Below, piece by piece: positions 43,761-50,843 of a stretch of DNA of 54,751 bases. Each line of letters starts with the position of its first letter. The first letter of the stretch is position 1. The notes beneath the pieces were generated by a model that worked only from the letters and a program-made list of their open reading frames with translations, was not told where the DNA came from and searched no databases. Source of the DNA: Protaetiibacter sp. (lineage in GTDB: Bacteria > Actinomycetota > Actinomycetes > Actinomycetales > Microbacteriaceae); the NCBI GenBank assembly GCA_030150265.1, contig JASLGG010000002.1, positions 1 through 54,751 of the forward strand, read 5' to 3'. Both the position numbers and the translations under genes were made by a program.

Positions 43761-46478
43761 CTACTGCCGCACGATGATCCGGTCGATGTCGGGGCTGTAG
43801 CCACCCGCCGAGTCGAAGGTGATCGTGTTCGAGCCCGCGGCCAGGTTCAGGTGCACCGTCTGCGTGCTGATGTCCTGCCAGCTCGCCGTCGCGGGGAACG
43901 ACACCATGGTCGGCGATCCGCCGTTCACGCGCAGCTGCACCGTGCGCGGCGTCGCGCTCGCGTAGCGGATGTGCACCGTCGTGGACCCCGCCTGCTGGGC
44001 GACGACCCCTGCGAACACGAGGGTCGAGGCGCCGTACAGGTTGCCGACCTTCGACCCGGAGCACTCGGCGCCCGTGCACGCCGCGACCGCGGCGTTGCCG
44101 GTCAGCGTGTTCGCCGCCGACTCCGCCTCGTACGACCGCAGCACGATGATGCGGTCGATGTCGGGCGCGTAGGCGCTCGCGTTGCCGATCGTGACGGTGT
44201 TGGCGCCCGCCACGAGGGTGACCGGCACATCGACGTCGCGCACGATCTCCCAGCCGCTGGGGTTGCCGGCATTGCCCTTGCCCGAGCGCGGCGGCGAGAC
44301 CGTCTGCGGCGTGCCCCCGTTGACCGACACGGTGAAGGAGCGCGGGTCCTCGGAGAGGTAGCCGACGCGCAGCACGTAGCTGCCCGCCGCCGGGGCCTGC
44401 ACGCCCGTGAACTTCAGCGTCGCCCCCATGCCGAGGTAGCCGACCTTGCTGCCCCCCGAGCATCCGGGGCACGCGTAGACCGCGGCGGTGCCGGTGCGGA
44501 CGTTGCCGCTCGCCTCCGCCTCGAGCACGCGGTCGGCCGTGCCGTTGAACGGCAGCGGCGTCGTGCCGATGTGCACCGACAGGCCGCCGTGGGCGCGCAG
44601 CGGCACCGCGAGCACCGTGCTCGAGGTGACCGTGCGGGTCTCGGTGACGATCTCGCGGTCGCTCGCGCCGTCCTTGAAGAGCGTCGCCGTGTAGCTGCCG
44701 CTCCCGAGGAAGGTCAGCGGGATGCTCGTCGTGCGGGCGGCGTCGGTGATCGCGCCGATGTACCAGTCGGAGCCGGAGCGGCGGGCGAAGGTCGCGTAGT
44801 CGTCCGGGAACGCCTCGACCAGGCGGCTCTCGTCCCACACCGTCGGCACCGCGCTGAGCAGGTGCCGGCCGACCCAGGTCTCGTAGGCCGCGGCCGAGTC
44901 GGCGAAGTGCTGCATCGCCGAGGTGAACACGATGCTCAGCGCGAGCTGATGGGCGTGCGTGGTGTTGAGGTTGCTGTTCGAGAAGATCACGGGCGTCATG
45001 TCCATGCCGCCGACGACGTTCCGGGTGAACGGGTAGGTCGCGTCGTCGGTCGCCGTCGGCGCCCGCCCGTACTTGTACTGCTCGCTCCCGAGGATCGCCT
45101 CGCTCGTGATGATGTTCGGATAGACGCGGTTCTCTCCCGACGGCTTGGTGCTGCCGTGGAAGTTCACGAGCAGGTGCGCCTTCATCCCCGCCTTCGCGAT
45201 GCGGTCGTAGAGGGCCATCGTCTCCAGCCGGTCCGACTGCATGAAGTCGATCTTGATGCCGACGACGCCGCGGTTCGCGATCGCCTGGAGCGCGGTGTCG
45301 AGCTGGGCCTGGCTGTAGTAGCTGCCGTCGGTGTTGGTGTAGTCGCCCTTGTTCTTCCAGATGAAGATGCCCATGCCCCGCTGGGCGGCGTAGGCGGCGA
45401 TCGTCTCGACCGAGGTGCCGCTGTTGTTGTAGCAGCAGTCGACCGTCACGAACTCCATGCCGAGCTGCTCGGCGGTGTCGATGTACTCCTTCTGGGAGCG
45501 CACCATGTCGTCGCCGTTCGCGGCGCTCTCCTCGTTCGACCACCACGACCACAGCGCCTTGCCGGTGCGGATCCACGAGGTGTCGGTGCCGGGCGCGAGC
45601 GCCGGGTTGAGGTCGGTGATGATGCTCGTGGTGGCGAGGGTGTTGAGCGAGGGGCTCGCGACGATCACGCGCCACGGCGTGGCGAACGATCCGCTGGTGG
45701 CGACCTGCGTGCCGCTCGTGGAGGTGTCGAAGACGTTGGAGTCCGGTCCCGGCAGCTGCGCCTTGAGGGTGCGGTTGCCGGTGCCCTGCGCGTCGAGGCG
45801 GATGGCGGGGTACGTCGGGTCGACGTAGACCGCCGCCTCGCTGATGAGCATCCACGCGGCGTTGTTGTTGAGGCTGCCGAGCACCGGCATCGCGAAGTGC
45901 CGGGTGCCCATCGAGGCCGCGGAGACGTAGGGGTACCTCTCCTCGTAGTCGCGGGCGCCGCGGTAGTCGCTCGCCCACAGGCCCGTGCCGCTCGGCAGGG
46001 CGAAGGTGGTGGCCTCGCGCGTGATGGTGGTGCTGCCGACGCCCGACACGAGGTAGCGGAACGCGACGCCGTCGTTGCGGGCCTGCACGACCACCTGGAG
46101 GCTCGCGCTGCCGCGGTGGTACGCGAGCGTCATCTGGGTGGCGGTCGACGAGATCGGGCCGTTGAAGTGCTCGATCAGCGAGTAGCTCTGCGTGACGGTC
46201 GTCTGGGTCTCGGAGTCGAACGCGAGGCCGGTCGAGAGGTCGACGGCCGCGGTGGCGACGCCCATCGACGAGCTGTCGATGACGGCCAGCCCGTTCTGCA
46301 CGACGCTGTAGGTGAGGGTGCCGTCGTTCTCGTTGCGGACGGTGAGCGAGGTCAGTCCGTCGGGCGAGGTCACGGTATGGGTGGTCAGGGCGGATGCCGA
46401 GGTCGCGGGACTCAGCATCCCGACGGTCAGCGCCAGGGTCGCGATGGCGACCGCTGACGTACGACGGGCGGTGGTCAT
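43761..46478 (-). CDS. Secreted GH97 glycoside hydrolase with two C-terminal carbohydrate-binding modules
   Basis: A 905-residue exported enzyme. A signal peptide (about 1-31, SAVAIATLALTVGMLSPATS) starts it. The GH97 N-terminal domain and barrel follow, with WASDYRGARDYEERYPY, WSWWSNEESAANGDD, the nucleophile aspartate in GIKIDFMQSDRLE and TSEAILGSEQYKYG. Two tandem modules (about 645-775 and 780-905) each begin with a Glu-Ala-Glu pattern (VLEAEASGN, SYEAESAAN), then CSG-x2-KVG, and end with YAPDIDRIIV or YSPDIDRIIV, a CBM35/CBM6-like pattern. ATG at 46478 follows GGAGGAGG. It would debranch polysaccharides outside and feed the importer and the two intracellular galactosidases. Confidence 0.9.
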   Translation of the reverse strand: MTTARRTSAVAIATLALTVGMLSPATSASALTTHTVTSPDGLTSLTVRNENDGTLTYSVVQNGLAVIDSSSMGVATAAVDLSTGLAFDSETQTTVTQSYSLIEHFNGPISSTATQMTLAYHRGSASLQVVVQARNDGVAFRYLVSGVGSTTITREATTFALPSGTGLWASDYRGARDYEERYPYVSAASMGTRHFAMPVLGSLNNNAAWMLISEAAVYVDPTYPAIRLDAQGTGNRTLKAQLPGPDSNVFDTSTSGTQVATSGSFATPWRVIVASPSLNTLATTSIITDLNPALAPGTDTSWIRTGKALWSWWSNEESAANGDDMVRSQKEYIDTAEQLGMEFVTVDCCYNNSGTSVETIAAYAAQRGMGIFIWKNKGDYTNTDGSYYSQAQLDTALQAIANRGVVGIKIDFMQSDRLETMALYDRIAKAGMKAHLLVNFHGSTKPSGENRVYPNIITSEAILGSEQYKYGRAPTATDDATYPFTRNVVGGMDMTPVIFSNSNLNTTHAHQLALSIVFTSAMQHFADSAAAYETWVGRHLLSAVPTVWDESRLVEAFPDDYATFARRSGSDWYIGAITDAARTTSIPLTFLGSGSYTATLFKDGASDREIVTETRTVTSSTVLAVPLRAHGGLSVHIGTTPLPFNGTADRVLEAEASGNVRTGTAAVYACPGCSGGSKVGYLGMGATLKFTGVQAPAAGSYVLRVGYLSEDPRSFTVSVNGGTPQTVSPPRSGKGNAGNPSGWEIVRDVDVPVTLVAGANTVTIGNASAYAPDIDRIIVLRSYEAESAANTLTGNAAVAACTGAECSGSKVGNLYGASTLVFAGVVAQQAGSTTVHIRYASATPRTVQLRVNGGSPTMVSFPATASWQDISTQTVHLNLAAGSNTITFDSAGGYSPDIDRIIVRQ

Positions 46479-46518
46479 GGTTCCTCCTCCCGGGCGCACC
46501 GTTGCGCCCGCGAGAGAA

Positions 46519-46548
46519 TCTTTACGCCGTTTAATAAACGACGTCAAG
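46519..46548 (-). promoter_or_regulatory. Operator-promoter of the secreted GH97 gene
   Basis: A 29-bp near-palindrome (46520-46548) centred on CGTTTA-A-TAAACG, with two mismatched pairs. On the minus strand TTGACG (46547-46542) and TAAAGA (46524-46519) are spaced by 17 bases, a good promoter lying wholly within the operator, so binding would block transcription. It shares GTTTAATA-N3-GACGYCA with the site at 36953-36970. Confidence 0.75.
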
Positions 46549-46581
46549 AAACTGCGGGAGAATGCCTCCCGCGAGAGCCCG

Positions 46582-47778
46582 TCAGCCGTCCTCCGCCGGG
46601 ATCGGCTCCGCCGGCAGCTTTCGCACCCGTGCGCGCCTGCGCCGTCGCTCGGGGATCATCGAGCGCATCTCCTCGAGCTTGCCGAAGCACAGCAGCCGGT
46701 CGCCCGCCTCGAGCGAGACGTTCTTGCGCGGGTTCGGGATGACGGTGGCGCCGCGATGCAGCGTCAGCACCGTGATGTCGCGCTCCCACAGGCCCGACTC
46801 GCCGAGCGTCCTGCCCACGAGCTCGGCGTTGCCGTGCACGAGCAGCTCGGCCACGCCGTAGCCGGTCGACACCGAGAGCCGCTGGCGCACGTCGATCTCC
46901 GGGAAGGCCACCTGCCCCGCGATGTAGTCGATGATGGCGCCCGCGACATCCAGCTGGGTGGCGGCCTCGATGCCCTGCAGGCCCGGCGAGGAGTTCACCT
47001 CCATGACGAGCGGGCCGTCGGCCCCCTCGAGCATGTCGACGCCCGCCACGCGCAGGCCCATGATCTGGGCCGAGCGCACCGCGACCTGCTCGTACTCGGG
47101 GGTCAGCTCGACCTTCTCGACCGTGCCGCCGCGGTGCACGTTGGAGCGGAACTCGTCGCCCGCCGCCGTGCGCCGCATCGCCGCGACCACCCGGTCGCCC
47201 ACCACGAGGGCCCGGATGTCGCGCCCGCGGCTCTCGGCCACGAAGCGCTGGATGAGCACGTTCTGATTGGTCGAGTGCAGGGTCTCGATGATCGCCTCGG
47301 CGATCTTCACCTCCGGGGCGAGGATCACGCCGATGCCCTGCGTGCCCTCGAGCAGCTTGATCACGACGGGGGCGCCGCCGACGCGCGCGATCGCGGGGCG
47401 CACATCCGCGCGGTTACGCACGAAGGCCGTGGCCGGCATCCCGATGTTGTGCCGGGAGAGGATCTGGGTGGCCCGCAGCTTGTCGCGCGCGTTCGCGATG
47501 CCGTTCGCGGTGTTGGGCGTGTAGACGTCCATCTGCTCGAACTGGCGCACCACGGCGGTGCCGAAGTAGGTGATCGAGGCGCCGATGCGCGGCAGGATCG
47601 CGTCGTAGTCGCTGAGCGGACGGCCGCGGAACTGCAGGTCCGGCTCCTCGCCCGAGAGGTCGATCGCGAAGCGCAGGGTGTTGAGCACCTTCACCTCGTG
47701 GCCGCGCTGCAGCGCCGCCGCGCGGAGGCGCTGCGTCGAGTACGCCCGGGGCGCCCGGGAGAGGATCGCGAGTTTCAT
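46582..47778 (-). CDS. rimK: RimK-family ATP-grasp ligase fused to a TrkA-C domain
   Basis: A 398-residue protein. Residues 1-290 match the RimK type of ATP-grasp ligases, which add glutamate or similar residues to peptide tails: MKLAILSRAPRAYSTQRLRA at the start, VVIKLLEGTQGIGVILA as nucleotide-binding loop and GPLVMEVNSSPGLQGIE with the metal-binding Glu and Asn. Residues about 300-385 (YGVAELLVHGNAELVGRTLG ... VIPNPRKNVSLEAGDRLLCF) are a TrkA-C/RCK-C domain, normally a ligand sensor in potassium channels. Divergent to the protease gene with only 26 bases between the starts. Target unknown. Confidence 0.85.
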   Translation of the reverse strand: MKLAILSRAPRAYSTQRLRAAALQRGHEVKVLNTLRFAIDLSGEEPDLQFRGRPLSDYDAILPRIGASITYFGTAVVRQFEQMDVYTPNTANGIANARDKLRATQILSRHNIGMPATAFVRNRADVRPAIARVGGAPVVIKLLEGTQGIGVILAPEVKIAEAIIETLHSTNQNVLIQRFVAESRGRDIRALVVGDRVVAAMRRTAAGDEFRSNVHRGGTVEKVELTPEYEQVAVRSAQIMGLRVAGVDMLEGADGPLVMEVNSSPGLQGIEAATQLDVAGAIIDYIAGQVAFPEIDVRQRLSVSTGYGVAELLVHGNAELVGRTLGESGLWERDITVLTLHRGATVIPNPRKNVSLEAGDRLLCFGKLEEMRSMIPERRRRRARVRKLPAEPIPAEDG

Positions 47779-47804
47779 GCGGAAGCGCCTGCCAAGATGG
47801 TGCG

Positions 47805-48284
47805 GTGAGCGAGAAGACCCATTCAAACACTCTTGCGGGGTGGCGCGAATGGGTCCAGCTGCCGGATGTGGGCGTTCCGTGGATCAAGGCCAAGCTCGAC
47901 ACGGGAGCCCAGACCTCCTCGCTGCACGCCTACGACATCGAGGTGTTCGAGCGGGACGGCGCGGACTGGGTGCGGTTCGGCATCCGTCCGTGGCAGCGCT
48001 CCGACGACGACCAGGTGACCGTGGAGTGCCCCGTGCTCGACCGGCGCCGGGTGCGCAGCTCCTCGGGGCATGTCGACGAGCGCGTCGTGGTCGCGATGCG
48101 GCTCGTGCTGATCGGCCGCGAGGTGACGGCCGAGGTGACGCTCAGCAACCGCGACGCGATGGGCTTCCGGATGCTGATCGGGCGCGAGGCGCTCAGCCGC
48201 GGCTTCGTCGTCGACTCGGCCCGATCGTTCCTCGGCGAGCGTGCGCCGCGTCCGATGCGCCGCCGCAACCGCGGCCAGGGCTGA
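47805..48284 (+). CDS. RimK-associated retropepsin-like zinc/aspartic protease
   Basis: A 159-residue protein of the family annotated as ATP-dependent zinc protease or RimB (PF05618), which belongs to the retropepsin-like fold. The active loop is KAKLDTGAQTSSLHAYDIEV, with D-T-G; MGFRMLIGREALSRGFVVD is the second conserved block. Family members occur with RimK ligases and are thought to trim or process the modified target. GTG at 47805. Divergently arranged with rimK, which supports a joint function. Confidence 0.85.
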   Translation: MSEKTHSNTLAGWREWVQLPDVGVPWIKAKLDTGAQTSSLHAYDIEVFERDGADWVRFGIRPWQRSDDDQVTVECPVLDRRRVRSSSGHVDERVVVAMRLVLIGREVTAEVTLSNRDAMGFRMLIGREALSRGFVVDSARSFLGERAPRPMRRRNRGQG

Positions 48285-48287
48285 GGC

Positions 48288-48722
48288 TCAGCCCATCGCG
48301 CGGCGCACGAGTGCGGCGATCAGCTCCTCGTCAGCGCTCGTGAGCTCGGTGAGCGCGTACGAGGTCGGCCACATCGTGCCGTCGTCGAGGCGGGCGGTGT
48401 CGCTGAACCCGAGCGTCGAGTAGCGTGCCTTGAACTTCGCGGCGTCCTGGAAGAACGCGATGTTCTTGCCGCCCAGGTAGTAGGCCGGCATCCCGTACCA
48501 GAGCCGGGGAGCGAGCTCCGGGGCGGTGGTGGTGATGATGCGGTGGATGCGCTCGGCCATCGCGCGGTCGGCGGGGGCCATCGCGGCGATCTTGTCCAGC
48601 ACCGCCTGGACGTCCTCCTCGGGCGTGCTCTTCTTCGAGCGGCGCACCTCGGCGGCGTGCTCCTTCATCGCGGCGCGCTCCTCGGCGTTGAACGCGCTCG
48701 TGTTCTTCTTCGTCTCAGCCAT
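48288..48722 (-). CDS. DUF1801 (YdhG/YjbR-like) protein
   Basis: A 144-residue protein. The C-terminal part holds the DUF1801 pattern APELAPRLWYGMPAYYLGGK, then NIAFFQDAAKFKARYSTLGF. A charged helical N-terminus of about 35 residues precedes it (EERAAMKEHAAEVRRSKKST). Proteins of this family are small and soluble with no settled function; some annotations as iron-binding are weak. It converges with the protease gene, with three bases between the stops. Confidence 0.8.
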   Translation of the reverse strand: MAETKKNTSAFNAEERAAMKEHAAEVRRSKKSTPEEDVQAVLDKIAAMAPADRAMAERIHRIITTTAPELAPRLWYGMPAYYLGGKNIAFFQDAAKFKARYSTLGFSDTARLDDGTMWPTSYALTELTSADEELIAALVRRAMG

Positions 48723-48917
48723 GCGATCAGGCTACGGCCGGGCCTGCGCGGTGTGCTTCTCGATTTCTGATCGGATGCGGCATCCGGGCGCCGCGAGGGG
48801 GCGCGGGCGGGGAAACGCACAGGTGGCGGGAGCAATCGCTCCCGCCACCTGCTGGCTGTGCCGCCCGCGCCTGCGGTTACTCCCGCCGAAGCGCTCAGTC
48901 CGCGAGGGTGACGGCGC
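48723..48917. other. Intergenic region behind padR
   Basis: No gene is seen in these 195 bases. They hold the hairpin at 48820-48851 and the first copy of a 17-base direct repeat that reaches into the padR 3' end, and should contain the promoter of the leftward DUF1801 gene. Confidence 0.5.
48820..48851. terminator. Long perfect hairpin downstream of padR
   Basis: CAGGTGGCGGGAGC at 48820-48833 and GCTCCCGCCACCTG at 48838-48851 form a 14-bp perfect stem with loop AATC, about 65 bases behind the padR stop. It probably ends the padR transcript. Confidence 0.7.
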
Positions 48918-48930
48918 TCAGTCCGCGAGG
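48891..48930 (+). repeat. 17-base tandem direct repeat at the padR stop codon
   Basis: GCGCTCAGTCCGCGAGG occurs at 48891-48907 and 48914-48930. The second copy contains the padR stop and last codons; the first lies just beyond. It looks like a small duplication that extended or replaced the end of the gene: both copies read Leu-Ala-Asp-stop or a near form on the minus strand. Confidence 0.8.
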
Positions 48931-49529
48931 ATGAGGTAGAGGGCCCGGCGCAGCTCGTCGATCTTCTCGACCGCGGCCTGGCGCTGGGCGTCGCTCGCGG
49001 CGTGGTGGAACTGGCCCACCACGCCCATGAGCCGCCCGACGCTCTGCTGGAACGCGAGCTCCTGCTCGCTGCGTCGGGGTGCGCCCGACTCCCAGGCGCG
49101 GGACAGCTCCTCGGAGTTCTCCTTCACGTAGGCCTCGCCGGCCTCGGTGAGCGCGTACTCGGTGCGGCGGCCTTCGCCGCGCGCCTCGATGAGCTCCTCG
49201 TCGACGAGCTGCTGCAGGGTGGGGTACACCGAGCCGGGGCTCGGCCGCCAGGTGCCGCCCGTGCGCTCGGCGATCGTCTTGATGACGCCGTAGCCGTTCG
49301 ACGGCCCCTCGGCGAGGAGCGACAGGATGACGGATCGGATGTCGCCGCGCGCGGCGCGGCCACGCCCGCGGCCGCCCCACGGGGCACCCGAGCCGGGGCC
49401 GAAGGGCGGGAACCCGCGCATCGGCGCGTGCACGCCGAACTCGGCGTGCGGGCCGTGGGCGGCGGGGTTCAGGGGGTCGTGGTGGAATCGGGCGGGACGC
49501 TCGTGGCGTCGGAAAGCCTGGGGGTGCAT
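48918..49529 (-). CDS. PadR-family transcriptional repressor
   Basis: A 203-residue regulator. The PadR winged helix spans about residues 62-140: IRSVILSLLAEGPSNGYGVI, then RTGGTWRPSPGSVYPTLQQL and EGRRTEYALTEAGEAYV. A C-terminal helical dimerisation part follows (QRQAAVEKIDELRRALYLIL). The first ~60 residues are a His/Pro/Gly-rich low-complexity leader seen in many actinobacterial PadR proteins. A perfect palindrome 48 bases upstream is the likely autoregulatory operator. PadR genes often sit beside exporters, but here the next gene encodes a secreted repeat protein on the other strand. Confidence 0.9.
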   Translation of the reverse strand: MHPQAFRRHERPARFHHDPLNPAAHGPHAEFGVHAPMRGFPPFGPGSGAPWGGRGRGRAARGDIRSVILSLLAEGPSNGYGVIKTIAERTGGTWRPSPGSVYPTLQQLVDEELIEARGEGRRTEYALTEAGEAYVKENSEELSRAWESGAPRRSEQELAFQQSVGRLMGVVGQFHHAASDAQRQAAVEKIDELRRALYLILAD

Positions 49530-49576
49530 GGGGGTCTCCCTTCGATGCGATGGTCCGCGAGGTATCGCGATGCGTC

Positions 49577-49590
49577 AACGATATATCGTT
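49577..49590. promoter_or_regulatory. Perfect 14-bp palindrome upstream of padR
   Basis: AACGATATATCGTT is self-complementary over 14 bases and is the most A/T-rich site of the 178-base divergent gap. GATATATC-centred palindromes are typical PadR operators in actinobacteria, so autorepression and possibly control of the rightward gene are inferred. Confidence 0.7.
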
Positions 49591-49707
49591 TGATCCGATT
49601 CGTCAACTCGGTGTGGAGATTGCTCGCATCCGCGTGTATCGTGATCGCCATCGGGGGCAGACAGCCCTTTCTGTTGATGTACCCCATCCTGTCCGCGAGG
49701 AGGCGAC

Positions 49708-50736
49708 ATGGAGCCGGCCGACGGCGTCGACGACGCCGTCATCACGACGCACAGCCGCTGGCGCGGCGCCCTCGTGGGCGCCGGCCTCGGTTTCGCCGTG
49801 GGTCTCATCGCGCTCCTCGCCCCCGCTCCCGCCCACGCCGACGACGGGCACGGCCTGCTCGGCGGCATCGTCAGCGGCGTCACGAGCACGGTCGGCGGCG
49901 TCACGAGCGGTGTCACGAGCACCGTGAGCGGCGCCACCGGCGCGGTGAGCGGCATCGTGGCCCCCGCGGTGACCCCGGTCGTCGCGCCCGTCGTGAACAC
50001 CGTGGCGCCCGTCGTGTCGCCGGTCCCCACCCCGGTGGTCAACGTCGTGGCGCCCGTCGTTGCGCCGCTCGCGAATCCGCTCCCCACGATCCGGCAGCTG
50101 CCGGTGGTCGGCGGGATCGTGGGAGGCGTCGTCGACAGCGCGCCGGTCGCATCCGTCACGACCCCCGTCGCGGGACTCGTCGACGGGCTGCTCGGCACCA
50201 CGGTCGGCTCGCTGCCGGTGATCGGCGGAGTCCTCGGGACCACCCCGGTGGGCTCCCTGACGCAGCCCATCTCGGGTGCCGTCGACGGCGCCCTCGGGCA
50301 GCTCGCGGGCACCCCCCTGCTCCCCGGCCCCGTGCTCGGCGGCGTGCTCCCGGACGGGACCGTCGATCCCGCGATCGCCGCGGATCCGGATGGCGCGCTC
50401 GCGCTCCCGGCGAGCCTCCAGGCCGTCCGGGAGGCCGCCGTGCGCGCCGCGTTCGCGGGGGTCGGCATCGCATCCGCCGCCGCGCCCGCCGTGCTGAGCG
50501 CGCCCAGCCCCCTCGGTGGTGCGGGTGGACCGCTCCCCGGAGGGTTCTCGGGCCTCCTCGGCGAAGGGATCGCGATCGTCTCGGCGGCCGCCGCCGCGGC
50601 AGCCCCGTGGGCGAAGCCGCTGGCGATCCTGCTCGGCGCCGCGTTCGTCTTCCTGCTGGCCGCAGGCCGCATCCGCCCGGTGCGGATCGCCCTGCCGGCC
50701 TCCCTCGCCTTCGGCACCGACACCTCGCCCGACTGA
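49708..50736 (+). CDS. Secreted or cell-wall valine/proline-rich repeat protein
   Basis: A 342-residue exported protein. A signal sequence (about 18-45, GALVGAGLGFAVGLIALLAP, cleavage near AHADD) leads to a low-complexity region with short repeats of the types GGVTSGVTSTVS, VAPVVNTVAPVV and LPVIGGVLGTT up to about residue 230, then an Ala-rich part and a hydrophobic segment near the end (PLAILLGAAFVFLLAAGRIR) that may be a membrane anchor. No enzyme motif is present. GAGGAGG precedes the ATG by four bases. It stands just upstream of the chaplin-like gene; a joint surface role is inference. Confidence 0.7.
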   Translation: MEPADGVDDAVITTHSRWRGALVGAGLGFAVGLIALLAPAPAHADDGHGLLGGIVSGVTSTVGGVTSGVTSTVSGATGAVSGIVAPAVTPVVAPVVNTVAPVVSPVPTPVVNVVAPVVAPLANPLPTIRQLPVVGGIVGGVVDSAPVASVTTPVAGLVDGLLGTTVGSLPVIGGVLGTTPVGSLTQPISGAVDGALGQLAGTPLLPGPVLGGVLPDGTVDPAIAADPDGALALPASLQAVREAAVRAAFAGVGIASAAAPAVLSAPSPLGGAGGPLPGGFSGLLGEGIAIVSAAAAAAAPWAKPLAILLGAAFVFLLAAGRIRPVRIALPASLAFGTDTSPD

Positions 50737-50843
50737 TCGGGACCCGTCCGCCCCTCGCCCCCTGCGAGCCGCGGACACACGTCCCCCGCCGCGCCCGACC
50801 GAGCGCGGCATCCGATCAGTGCAAGGCAAGGAGCCGAACGACC

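Noticed and set aside
43851..46457. An 868-residue open frame antisense to the secreted GH97 gene
   Set aside because: Arg/Asp/Val/Ala-rich shadow frame of a clearly coding strand.
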